Assembly (NCBI GenBank): GCA_963585895.1
Contig: OY757904.1
Coordinates: 7,241,860 to 7,305,859, forward strand
From: Sepioteuthis lessoniana
Taxonomy: Eukaryota > Mollusca > Cephalopoda > Myopsida > Loliginidae
DNA length: 64,000 nucleotides
Reading direction: 5' to 3'
A program made the translations under genes and the position numbers. Numbering within the stretch: position 1 is the first letter of the stretch; the number at the start of each line of letters is the position of its first letter. Positions 32,371-42,904 of the stretch are shown here, one piece after another. A model generated the notes under the pieces. The model was given only the letters and a program-made list of their open reading frames with translations, had not been told where the DNA came from and made no database searches.

Positions 32371-33942
32371 TATTAATCGACAGTCACTGAGTGTAATTTG
32401 TATCAAATCAAATTTAGTCTTTTCATCACATTGTACGTTCTAGAGTCTTGATTTTAGTTCAGTACAGTACAGTACAGTACAAGGTTAGATACAGGGTGGT
32501 TAGATATAGGGTGGTACAGTGGTTATACTATGTCAATTTCTAACTTAGCTGAGCCTGCTTGCCTAAGATTAAAAAAACAAACAAACAAACAAACAAACAA
32601 AAAAAGAAAAAAAAGAAACAGACAGCAATCTTGCTTTTACCTATATTCGAACATTAACCGATGTCACTACTACTGGGATAAGTGTAGTTATCTTAACCAC
32701 ATTACAAAAGTCTTAACTCGTTCGTTGATTATTTTATTAATAAAATTTTAACACATTATCTCAATATTTTTTTTCCCTCAAAGTAATCTGGTATATATCA
32801 AAATTAAAAATATTAAAACCCATAGAAAACACATTTTAGGTTTTATTAACTGTGCTAGTGATATTAGTCCTGATATATGACATAAATCGTGTTATAGAAT
32901 TTCTTGTTATCGTTTCAGCTACTAATCCACGTCTTTTTCAGAGCATTAAGTTAATTTTAAAATTCGTTTTGGTTGGTATTATTTGGACTTCCTCGGGTGT
33001 ATGTTATATTCTATGGTCTTAGTACTTAAAATGTTTTTCTTTTCTTCAGCAAACACAGAACAATATTATGAGATGAGGTATAAGTGAGAGAAAAAGCGTG
33101 ATTAAAAGAAAATAACCGTCTATTCTTAAGAAATTGTTTTTATGTGGACATTTACGTTACAGAAACTCTTTTATTTTTGATAATGATCGGATGACGTTCG
33201 TTATATCAGTTAAATGAAAATTAATTGCAATTGGAAATCGGGAAGATTAGAATTGATCAGCCATTTAATATGACATTAGAAACATTCACAAGTTAATTAA
33301 AGATAATTAAAATTATTTTAAATAATCTGAACTATTAAAAAAATTGAACATTTTAAAAACATAAGATTGAAGGAAAAATGTCGTTTACTTATCAAGATTT
33401 ATTTAAAAATATCGTATAGATATTTAAGTCTTGATTTATTTAATCGCTTTTATTTTAGCAGAGGTCACTCGCTCTCTCTACCCCTCCCACACATATACAT
33501 AATTTTTCATAAGTATTTGAACTTACAGCGCTTGTGTTTGAGTTTTAAAATAGGAACATTACACAAGAAGGACTAAATTTCAATTGCAATCGATATGATA
33601 ATGCATGCTTTTAGTCATGTTTTGTTGTTTTGTCGGAAACATTTCTGGAAATACATTTTAATAGAATTAAATTGTTAAATAAAAAAAAAATGTTTTTTAA
33701 AAACCTTTTTCAGAATCGATCAAGAAGATTAAGAAAGCGAACTGTCTTTAAACGAATTGCCAAACTAGAAATTGAAGTTGTATCCATTAACTCAAAATTC
33801 TTGATGGCCCTGCGATCTTTGGCGATAAAAAACAGATTTTGGACTTGTTTAAATACGTATGACTATTACTTTTTATATTCTTTATGAGCAGTGTAGTATT
33901 CCTCATAAGTATTTGAACAAAAACCAAAAAATATTTTCATTA

Positions 33943-33945
<3 letters not shown>
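32371..33945. other. AT-rich sequence, no gene seen
   Basis: There is a short (AGTAC)n-like run at 32458-32480 and (AAAC)n at 32575-32600. The frame at 33630-33887 is lysine/arginine-rich (RSRRLRKRTVFKR) with no recognised family. Confidence 0.5.

Positions 33946-33948
<3 letters not shown>

Positions 33949-34013
<65 letters not shown>
33949..34013. repeat. (TA)n microsatellite
   Basis: About 32 TA units directly abut the left arm of the snap-back element. Confidence 0.9.
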
Positions 34014-34018
<5 letters not shown>

Positions 34019-34120
34019 ATACTTCTTACATGGGCACGAGCGAGTCTGCCTAGGTTTCACCAAACGGCTTTTCAGGATTGCTCCGACGAAGAGCCGTTTC
34101 CATGTAGGAATTATTTTCAT
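34013..34120. mobile_element. 108-bp snap-back (nested hairpin) element
   Basis: The outer inverted repeat pairs 34013-34033 (ATGAAAATACTTCTTACATGG) with 34100-34120, 19 of 21 bases complementary. Inside it a second inverted repeat pairs 34062-34072 (AAACGGCTTTT) with 34089-34099, 10 of 11. The central part includes GCACGAGCGAGTCTGCC. It could be a foldback MITE, or the conserved central domain of a SINE that has lost its tRNA head. No gene is present. Confidence 0.55.
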
Positions 34121-34129
34121 AATATTATT

Positions 34130-34818
34130 TCTATCATGTATTAAGCACTTTATTACATTTTAGCTTGGGTAATTCTGTCGGCGTTTTTCTTTACGTGATA
34201 CTTGATTATTTTCAAGTAACACGCGTGTTTTTCGTTTTTTCTTTTTAAAAAAAAAATTTCCCCCAGATATCAGTTTGTAGAATTTACAAATTGTACAATC
34301 TGTTTTTTTTTTCACACCAACAGAATTATAGATTATATGTAAAGATTAATATATATATATATATGATTGGGACTAAGTAGGTGCTCGGAAACCTTTTTTT
34401 TTTTGTATTAAGAAAAATTAATCAGAATCTTCGTGATACGATAATTCATACTAATAAGCCGGCGTTTATGATTTCATTTTCAGACGTGTAGCAACAGGGT
34501 ACATTGAAAGATTTATATTCTGTAAACTTGATTAGTAAATAGATTATAAGTGTTTACTTACTAATTTTCAACTAGACCCGTTCAATCTTAATATTTCAAG
34601 ATAGGCACTATTTTACTTCATAAGCTCGACATTTCGAGATGTTACGAATAATACCACATCAGACATTACGAATAAAAAAGATTAATATCGGGACAATTCA
34701 TATCTTTTTTTAATGGAATGATAAGACATATTGAAATAATGATATCATTAACGTGAAGTGAAATATGACTGTAATGTTGTATACTTTAACTGAGAGAATT
34801 TTGGAAACGCAGGTACCG
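34130..34818. other. No gene seen
   Basis: AT-rich sequence with T-runs and a short (TA)n at 34348-34364. Confidence 0.55.
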
Positions 34819-34820
34819 AG

Positions 34821-35150
34821 TATAAGGGACAAAAAACTAGAGGTGCCCGTGGTGTAATGGTTATCGTCGTAGGAAATGGACACGGTGACACGAGTTCAAA
34901 TCCTGGACGAGACTCATTGCATTTCACATAGCACTAATACCCTTGGAAAAAGTATGAATCCAATTATTCTCCCTCTAGCTATGGGTAAATAGTAGGGCAG
35001 ACTGATTTCTTCAGCCTTGGTGAGGCAACTAGTCTAGGAGAAGGAAAACTCTGAATTCAAACCTGTAAAACTCCGCTTAAAAATTGACTTTGTGTCATAT
35101 CCTGTCCGAGCGGAGGGGTTGGTAAATATGTTATAAGGGACAAAAAACTA
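34821..35150 (+). mobile_element. SINE-1, full length, 19-bp TSD
   Basis: The body is 34840-35131. The target TATAAGGGACAAAAAACTA is duplicated exactly at 34821-34839 and 35132-35150. The head has TGGTGTAATGG and AGTTCAAATCCTGG boxes. The 3' arms CTCCGCT and AGCGGAG are intact. It differs from the copy at 30131 at only a few scattered positions. Confidence 0.95.
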
Positions 35151-35257
35151 AGAGTTCAGAGGGTAAGAATTAAGAAATGAAATTAGTTTCGTGTTTTTAT
35201 AATTTGATTTATTTTTCATGTATACTAGTTACATTTTGGCAAATAAATAATGTACTG

Positions 35258-35390
35258 GGAGTGTCATTAAAATAAATTTGAGGTTTTTGCTGAAAAATTT
35301 CTCTATTCAACAATCTTATACTCTTTGTGCTTGTAGTATTCGTGGAAATAAATAGGAGGTATTACTTTCGGAACGCCCCTTGTAAAATGG
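35258..35390 (-). mobile_element. Possible DNA-transposon end
   Basis: The segment at about 35345-35388, read on the minus strand, gives GGGGCGTTCCGAAAGTAATA and then TTATTTCCA. It resembles the plus-strand end at 40981-41020 (GGGACACCCCGAAAGTAATG, then TTATTTCCA). GAAAGTAAT near an element tip is common in mariner/hAT-like elements. No second terminus or transposase was found nearby. Confidence 0.35.
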
Positions 35391-35439
35391 CTTATTTTTC
35401 TATGATAATAACTTAAAGAAATTTCCTACAATTTTCAGG

Positions 35440-35740
35440 AAGTATGTATTTACCCAACCCTCCGGCAACGGACAAAATGGGATACAAGGTTAATATTTCA
35501 GCAGAGTGAAGCTGATTTATATTCAGAATCTTCCTTCTCATTCCCTGGTTGTCGTACCAAAGCTAAAGACCCCATTCTGCCCTAATATCTACCCATAACT
35601 GAGGCAGGGGAGAAAAGATGGATTTATACTTTTTCCAAGGGCATTAGTACAAAATGAAATGCATACAGCTTCACCTAGTATTTGAACTCGGATCGTCAGA
35701 TCAATTTTCTATGACGATTACCGTTACACTATGCACCTTT
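35440..35740 (-). mobile_element. Diverged SINE-1
   Basis: A minus-strand SINE-1 relative. It retains an ACCCAACCCTCCG end, CCAAAGCTAAAGACCCCATTC, CCAAGGGCATTAGTAC, a degraded B box (TATTTGAACTC) and a tail-proximal CCGTTACACTATGCACC (the A-box complement). No clear target-site duplication remains. Confidence 0.7.
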
Positions 35741-36198
35741 TGAAGAAGATTGAACTGAATTTTGCGATATATAAATTAATTTGAAAAATAGTGAAAAGCC
35801 TTTGCATGCTCTTATTATATTAATATTAAGTGATTTCTACTTTGAATTTATTTAATATTCTCTTCTTTCTTCTTTTGATTTATTCTGAGTGGATATTGAG
35901 TTGAATGATAAGATGAACAAACAATTGAATGTTAACTTTATAGAGATAGAGTTGTCTTTTCTTGACTTCTCTGCTATTAAGTGAGGTGATTTTAATTTTG
36001 TGAATTTTATCACTTCTTAAGATTTATCACCATTGTTCAATTAAAAGGATTTGTCAATACGAATTGTAAAGTAATTCATTTCTGTTTATCATCTTAAAGA
36101 TTTTCATTAATTGATTCTTAACGAAATAAATAAAGACCATGTGCTGAACAGTTGTCAATTATCAGTGCGTTTTGTTTCTCTTTTCAATTCACACAAGG

Positions 36199-36199
<1 letters not shown>
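35741..36199. other. No gene seen
   Basis: AT-rich sequence without recognised motifs. Confidence 0.5.
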
Positions 36200-36261
<62 letters not shown>

Positions 36262-36385
36262 CTACAGGTGTGGTTAAAATCAAACATTAATCGCTTAAAA
36301 ACTATCAAATCAACCATTGAATTGTCTATAGTGAACGCAGGTTTTTAATAATTCATTGCAAAGAACGTCATAGGGAACAATTTTG

Positions 36386-36439
<54 letters not shown>

Positions 36440-36440
36440 A
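36200..36440. repeat. (TA)n(GA)n and (TA)n microsatellites
   Basis: TA runs at 36203-36238 (followed by GA to 36261) and 36390-36440 flank about 130 bp of ordinary sequence. Confidence 0.85.
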
Positions 36441-36959
36441 AAGTATCTTAATATAAAATCTAATATCATTAAGATTTTAAGCATATCTGAAGTATGAAGA
36501 TGATTTTTAAAAAGCGGGAAGAAATGAATTCATTGGCTGTTGGTTTATTTTTCCAATATTCTTAACATTTTCCGTAGGTGTACATGAATGTCTGTTCATT
36601 TTAAGTGGGCAAAAGGCATTCACCGAACTCCGTATATGTCCCTATCAAAAGAACAAACAATTGGAATGCGGAATGTCTATATGCGCATGCGTCTTGTATT
36701 AGATAAACATTACCTTACAAGAGATGAACTCGACTCCTCCCCCTTTTTTTCAAAGTCCTTGATTAATAACCTTCTTAGAATGACTGCATTTCCATTGTCA
36801 TTCCCATAACCTCTGACCTCGGCCATTAAAATAACCTACCCACGTCGATGACTCAAATACAACGATATTTGAATACATCAATTTCTCAAGCCACGTGTTT
36901 CAGAATTTTTTTTATAATGCTTGGCCTGGAAGACAGAACTGGATAACTGAGTTTAAATT
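36441..36959. other. No gene accepted
   Basis: The frame at 36588-36809 is open for 73 codons without a recognised family or convincing splice sites. Confidence 0.4.
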
Positions 36960-37052
36960 ATAACTGAGACACTTTATGTTCACTTGGCATTCATACCCTG
37001 AGGAAAGGCATGAATCTACTTTCTGTTCCCAACTATGGATAAATAGCCAGGT
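36960..37052 (+). mobile_element. SINE-1 middle fragment
   Basis: The order GGCATTCATACCCTGAGGAA, AGGCATGAATC, CCCAACTATGGATAAATAGCC matches the middle of SINE-1. Head and tail are missing. Confidence 0.55.
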
Positions 37053-38285
37053 AATTGGAAGCCTTTAACTTTATTAAAGCAATACATCGTAAGCTTTTGA
37101 TAATGGGTCAAATCAAGAATCGTTCCTCGTCACTGGTTCCATGTAATTCAATACAACTTATGTTATTTGTAGAAGAATTGGACACTGCTAACACAAAGGA
37201 TTATCATTTATTGGTTATGCCTTGTTCGGCATCTCCCTTTTTTTTTTAATTCTATCTTCTCTCAGCAATCTTTGCATGAAACATCTACAATATAAGATCA
37301 AATTCTGTTAATTCATCTGATAGTTCTCCAAAATGCCCACTTAATTTCTTTTTCTTACCATTATTTTTGAAATCATCCAATTCAATCTAATTTTTTTTAC
37401 ATTATTGCTGTTTTTGGTCAGATTAGGCAGTTTGTTCACAAAATATATTACTTTATTTGCGAAAAAAATCCAATTGGTTGATAGAAATATTTTCAGTTCG
37501 AGTCTCTGAGAATTGACGTGACGAGGGATTATTTGACATAGTAACCCGTCGAATACATAGCTGAAGGAAGACATTTAAATCCACATTGTTCAGTTTTAGG
37601 TTCAAATATTAAATGAGTGAATAGAGTTGGGTTCTAATAGTTATATTCATTCCTTTTCATATAATCCTCCTCCTCCTCCTCATCATCATCATCATTATCG
37701 CCATCGCTTTTGTTTATAAGAAAGCAACACTGTACCCCATGAAGAGCTTATTTTAAATGCATAGATCAAGTTCATTTCAGCTTAAGAACAAATTTTGTCA
37801 AATAAAAAACAAATCTAATAAAAAAAAACTGGATCAAACTTACTGTGAAATGATTTATGAGATTAATTTTTAATGATTACGCGAGGACAAATTTCTTTTT
37901 CTCCCGTAATTTTTATTAAAGGTCGAATACTGCATATAATAATAATCTTATTTCCGTTCCTATAATTACTTTTGATAGGTATCGTTAATATTTTTGTTTC
38001 ATTTAAATTATTTAGTGCATCGTGCAGTGATTGTCATTAGTTTCCGAGACAACTCTTTTCCTTTCTTTTGAAACAAGGGATTACTATTCCAACGGTTTAT
38101 CTTATACATAATATATTAACAACTTTCTTAAATAGAATGAATTATCATTGCATTTTGAAGCTTTTTCATGGTCTCATTTTAAACTTATTTTTTTTAATAT
38201 TCATACCTCGTATGAGAGCTCGTTTTTTGGAGAATGATGTACTTTTCGAAGGTTTATCTACTTTTGTTCAGTCTTTGCAATAATT
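37053..38285. other. No gene seen
   Basis: Contains a (CTC)n(ATC)n run at about 37669-37697 and T-runs. Reading frames at 37055-37249 and 38068-38283 match nothing I recognise. Confidence 0.5.
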
Positions 38286-38289
38286 TGTA

Positions 38290-39045
38290 TTAATTATTTG
38301 TATTAGGAATACTTGATATCATAGAACTGTGTGCAAATTATCTGTATTAGATTGGAATGCTTGATATTATAGAACTGTGAGGAAATTATTTGTATTAGAT
38401 CGGAATACTTGATATCATAGAACTGTGGGCAAATTATCTGTATTAGATCGGAATACTTGACATTATAGAACTGTGAGCAAATTATTTGTATTAGATAGGA
38501 ATACTTGATATCATAGAACTGTGTGCAAATTATCTGTATTAGATCGGAATACTTGATATTATAGAACTGTGAGCAAATTATTTGTATTAGATAGGAATAC
38601 TTGATATCATAGAACTGTGTGCAAATTATCTGTATTAGATCGGAATACTTGATATTATAGAACTGTGAGGAAATTATTTATATTAGATAGAAATACTTGA
38701 TATCATAGAACTGTGTGCAAATTATCTGTATTAGATCGGAATACTTGATATTATAGAACTGTGAGCAAATTATTTATATTAGATAGAAATACTTGATATC
38801 ATAGAACTGTGTACAAATTATCTGTATTAGATCGGAATACTTGATATTATAGAACTGTGTGCAAATTATCTGTATAAGTTAGTAATACTTGATATCGTAT
38901 AACTGGATGCAAACAAACTCTAAAGAAACAACTACACAAAAATATACATAGGAATGCACAATGAACACAATTCCCTCACCTCTAGGCATAAAATAATCCT
39001 TGATGGGGTGACACCATTAAAATCAATCAATCAATCAATCGATCT
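38290..39045 (+). mobile_element. MHT element, copy f (array plus tail type 2)
   Basis: The minisatellite array (38291-38912) is followed by the conserved 3' end: AAGAAACAACTACACAAAAA, a CAATGAACACAATTCCCTCA segment, CCTCTAGGCATAAAATAATC, GGGGTGACACC and (AATC)n to 39041. No head is present upstream. It is either truncated in the array or the array has expanded over the head. Confidence 0.75.
38291..38912 (+). repeat. 48-bp minisatellite array with 96-bp higher-order unit
   Basis: Thirteen 48-bp units run without gaps. GAATACTTGAT recurs at 38307, 38355, 38403, 38451 and so on, every 48 bp. Units alternate between a form with GATATCATAG and GTGTGC and a form with GATATTATAG and GTGAGC. That gives a 96-bp dimer repeated about five to six times. 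The array is the amplified internal part of an MHT element. Confidence 0.95.
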
Positions 39046-39179
39046 CATACTTATTTGATTGTTTAGTCTCGGTTTATTCAAGTTTTGTCTCGATGTAGAC
39101 TGTTACTTCAGCTAGACCAAGAGTAATTTACTTGAAGTTGTAAGTCCCAAAGAATCTGACTTTTTCCATAGTTTGGGCT

Positions 39180-39433
39180 TATAGCTTTCCAAGCCTAGTC
39201 GGCTGGGGCTGTTGAATACACCGACTGCATCTCTGCAGAAGGGTAACACCCCCAATCAAGTGTCCTGAATTTGACACTAAACAATCTGATGGTGAGGCTC
39301 CAGTAATACTGGAGCTTTGGAGAATGCGGAGTACTCCTTCATTGCCATCGCTCCCAGGTCCACTCTGACCCGGATTGGTAGGACCTGATAGGGTCCTGTC
39401 TATTGATCAAATAAAACTGTTTAACGATCATAT
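39180..39433 (+). mobile_element. MHT element, copy g (head only), joined to LINE-A
   Basis: This is the best-preserved MHT head: CCTAGTCGGCTGGGGCTGTT, GACTGCATCTCTGCAGAAGG, ATCTGATGGTGAGGCTCCAG, GGAGTACTCCTTCATTGCCA and CCGGATTGGTAGGACC. It ends after AAATAAAACTGTTTA, where the minisatellite should start. A LINE-A fragment begins instead at about 39434. Confidence 0.65.
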
Positions 39434-39912
39434 AGAAGTCAGACTTGACAGATAAAATGAAACGCAGTTTCTTCCTAGCCGCGGTCGTATCGATACTGCT
39501 ATATGGATGCACTACTTGGACGCTAACAAAATGGTTGGAGAAAAAGCTAGATGGCAATTACACAAGAATGCTGCGAGCAATATTGAACAAGTCCTGGAGG
39601 CAACACCCCACAAGGTACCAACTATACGGCCACCTACCTCCCATCATAAAAACTATCCAAGTTAGACGAACTAGACATGCAGGACACTGTTGGAGAAGCA
39701 GGGACGAGCTCATAAGTGATGTACTCCTATGGACCCCCTCATATGGCCGAACAAAAGCAGGACGACCAGCTCGAACCTACTTACAGTAGCTCTGTTAGGA
39801 TACGGGATGTAGCCCTGAAGACCTGCCAGAGGCGATGAACAATAGGGAGAAGTGGCGAGAGAGGGTCAGGGATATCCGTGCTAGCGGCACGACAAGATGA
39901 TGATGATATTTT
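39434..39912 (+). mobile_element. LINE-A 3' fragment, nearly intact frame
   Basis: It starts at the SDLTDKMKRSFF segment and reads openly for 114 codons through ILLYGCTTWTLTKWLEKK, AILNKSWRQHPTRYQ and RTRHAGHCWRSRDELISDVL. One in-frame stop (TAG at 39787) interrupts RTYLQ. The rest of the C-terminus continues to the (GAT)n tail at 39897-39909. No clear target-site duplication was found. Confidence 0.85.
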
Positions 39913-40028
39913 ATTGTATAATTTTTTGTATTCATCTACTTAATCCTCAAACCACTGCTTTTGATTATGTTTTTTTATTGTCCCCTGTTGTTTTTTTTTT
40001 CTCTTTTCGTCAGTAAATTGATGAGTTG

Positions 40029-40240
40029 TGTGGCATAGACTGGTGGCCCAGTGGCAGAATTTCGATCTCTGCAATCTAGTGTTGCTGGTTCGATCTCTAG
40101 TGGTGGAGATCACGGCATGCCCTGCTGATGAAACCCAATAAGGTCGAAACAGCTGTCCAGTGTTTCGTGTGTTGCATGTAGGTGCTTGCCGAATTTTCTA
40201 GTCATGGTAATTTGATTAATAAATTTACTTCCATAAAATA
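40029..40240 (+). mobile_element. SINE-4 (tRNA head plus distinct central domain)
   Basis: The head shows an A-box-like TGGCCCAGTGGCAG and a B-box-like CTGGTTCGATCTC. The body contains GATGAAACCCAATAAGGTCG and CCAGTGTTTCGTGTG, and it ends near ATTAATAAATTTACTTCC. A conserved non-tRNA central block of this kind is typical of SINE superfamilies with shared domains. I cannot name which one. Confidence 0.6.
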
Positions 40241-40301
40241 TTAACCACTTGTTTTTTTTAGTTTTATTTTGCATCTTGACTAAATCTGCATTTTGTGATT
40301 G

Positions 40302-40375
40302 TGAGTGTCCGTGGCGAAGTGGTTAACGTGCTGGATTATAATATTGTAGTAGTAGTAGTAGTATTAGTAGTGCAG
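40302..40375 (+). repeat. tRNA-like SINE head fragment and (TAG)n
   Basis: GTCCGTGGCGAAGTGGTTAA and CGTGCTGGATTATA resemble the 5' half of a tRNA-derived SINE head. It is cut off by a (TAG)n run at 40351-40373. Confidence 0.5.
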
Positions 40376-40978
40376 ATTTTTTTACACTGAAAGATTTCTA
40401 GTAATATTGTGTTTTCTTTTGAAAAACAGGTGCTTCAAAGAGGGAACCTCTTAAAGAAGTTGTCTTGCTTTTCATTTTACAACGTTTTTCGACTCGACCA
40501 ACAGTCACATAAAATTGGGTTTTTTTTCAGCACTCAAAGGTGTTATAAATTGTTGATGAAGTTTAGTAAAAACTCTATAATCTTAAGTTATAGATTTTGT
40601 TTAGGTGTAGGCAATGCAGAGACACTTTGGATTGAAATTATAGCAAGGTTTGGCGAAGAAAAAAAAGGTAGACTTCGAGATTTCAAAAACATATCTCGTG
40701 TAATAAATGTTCCTTTGCTTTTTAAATTAAAAGTTGGTCTTTAAAAGTCGTTCATTACACGAGTATATACGGTAATTCATCTGCTTGACTGTCCGATGGA
40801 AATGTGGGTCAGATTGATGAGTCATTACGAGGTTCGAGAGATGTTGGGTTGGGTTAGTCTTTTCAACATGACCACTTCTTGTTCCGGTTTATTGAATACA
40901 TCGACAAAGACAATATGATGCCACTGTGCTCTGGGTTTAGTTTTCATCAGCTGATTTTTAAAAAATCAAAATCTATAT
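40376..40978. other. No gene accepted
   Basis: A 111-codon frame at 40409-40744 is open (contains GNAETLWIEIIARFGEEKK) but matches no family I know. No splice context supports it. Confidence 0.35.
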
Positions 40979-40979
40979 C

Positions 40980-41240
40980 ATGAGGGACACCCCGAAAGTA
41001 ATGCCTTATATTTATTTCCACAAAACTCATGTAGATACAAGGAACGAAACAACACCGTTGTATTGAGCAGGTTTTTAGCCACAGTTGTTTTTACCACATC
41101 GTTACCACCATTAGTTATGCATTCTGCCAGTCATTAACTGCTATCAGAATTTTGCGTCCATAAAAATTTGCACTGGAGGTGGCAAACTTCTTTTTCTCAG
41201 CAGTGATAAGGGTATTGTTGGGAAAATGTTGCCAACATAA
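40980..41240. mobile_element. Possible DNA-transposon end (TIR-like)
   Basis: The segment starts GGGACACCCCGAAAGTAATG and then TTATTTCCAC. It is related to the minus-strand end at 35345-35388. Inside, minus-strand frames give fragments resembling a decayed transposase C-terminus, with no catalytic motif I can assign. Confidence 0.35.
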
Positions 41241-41659
41241 TCCATCTTTCGTATAGATGAATTGATTGAGGTGCCCTTTATTTTTTGTGTTGAACGTGGC
41301 TTCTCATTCATGTGACTATTGTCACTACTTAAAATGCATTATACATTGTCAACTCTTCTCACATTCCCTGTTTTGTACCCATTAAAAGTACAGTAAACGT
41401 TAAAAATATCAATAGAGGCATAAATGACACAACACTTTCATTTCAGAATCCATTTTACCAGATTACCGCTTTGCCGCTGTCTGTAAGAGAAATGATGGTT
41501 TATTGGTTGGAAAATTAACATCTACTGCAATACCACCAACATTTAACTCTGACGTTGTTGGATATCACAATAAAATAAGAGGCATTTCTATAGGAGCAAC
41601 TCTTCAGAGCACAGTATTCATATTTGGCGATGAGATTGATGATGTATGAAAGCAATTTA
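41241..41659. other. No gene seen
   Basis: AT-rich sequence. The frame at 41515-41700 has no recognised motif. Confidence 0.45.
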
Positions 41660-41932
41660 TTTAACCCCTCCATCACAATCAGGATGTGATACAAGGTCAT
41701 CTTTTAGCAGAGTAAAGCTTGTTTGAGTCAACTTTCTTTCTCTTAGACTGGTTGTTTAATCACGGTTTAATAACCTTGGGTGCCTTACAATAGTTAGTAG
41801 GGAGAACAGATGGATTCATGCCTTTCCAAAAGGAATTAGAACCAAATGAAATACAAACAATCTCATTCAGGATTTGAACTCGGTTCGCTAACTCCATTTT
41901 CTACAACTATAACCGTTACGCTACGCACACAA
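41660..41932 (-). mobile_element. Diverged SINE-1
   Basis: Minus-strand blocks match SINE-1 in order: CCCCTCCATCACAATCAGGA, TTAGACTGGTTG, CATGCCTTTCCAAAAGG, AGGATTTGAACTCGG (B-box complement) and ACCGTTACGCTACGC (A-box complement). No target-site duplication is clear. Confidence 0.7.
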
Positions 41933-42067
41933 TATTTTGTAACTGAAAACTTACCTTATACAACAATGATACTATAGAGCCTCTTCTAACTGTGATAGTT
42001 TCCGGGGAAACAAATCCGAGACATTACTTTTGTAGCGTACCCTTCCGTGTGTGTATGTGTGTGTTTT

Positions 42068-42108
<41 letters not shown>

Positions 42109-42904
42109 AGAAACTGTCTTTGTTTGTCTAGAACAAATGCACATCCGGTTGATGAGCCATTAATTTTTTTCAAGTTGGATTAACATTTTGGAGCCTGTTA
42201 AATCCACTAATTATTTCCAGCTGTTTCAGATGCTGAACGCGTCATCAAACAACTGCAGATCAATAATTTGCTCATTTTTGGTCGGAAGGAAGCAAAAAGG
42301 TTACTGATAACATTGTTTTCTATGAAATTCTGTAATTATAACCATGCATCATTTCGTGTTTTTTATACTAAGTGGGTAACCTAATTAGCTTCAACCAGTA
42401 GTTGGCAGTGGTTGTGATAAACGAGCAGTTCAAAGTCTTTGAACATAGAAAGATGATCCGGAAACGTTGCCCTTTGATTAGACACCAGTTTAGTCAAGCA
42501 TATTATCATTTATTGCTATGAGTAATGTTTTTAGCTCGTACCATCAAATTAATAATGCCTGATATACTAGCAGAGGAAATGCACAGATTCCTTAGAAAAT
42601 TGAGTTCATCTTCAGAATTTTATTAATCCTTGGAACCCATCAACTCTTAATTTGGAGATGTGAAACAATATTATGTGTAACAATATTATGTGTGACAATA
42701 TTATCTAATCAACGCACACAATAAATAAATAAATGAATAAAGTATTTTACTTTATGAACTAAAGATAGTTTTCCTAATTTAACTGCTACATATATAAAAG
42801 ATTATTTTGAAATTCTTTTCATTTAAAATATCACCAAAGGTCGAGATTTTATCTTTACGGTAGGAAAAAATATTCAAGATTCTAATATTTTTGCCACTTA
42901 TATT
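41933..42904. other. No gene seen
   Basis: Contains a (TA)n tract at 42069-42104 and a short duplication AACAATATTATGTGT near 42668-42700. Confidence 0.5.

Noticed and set aside
38291-38912. CRISPR-like array
   Set aside because: Units are contiguous 48-bp repeats without unique spacers in an animal-type genome; this is a minisatellite.
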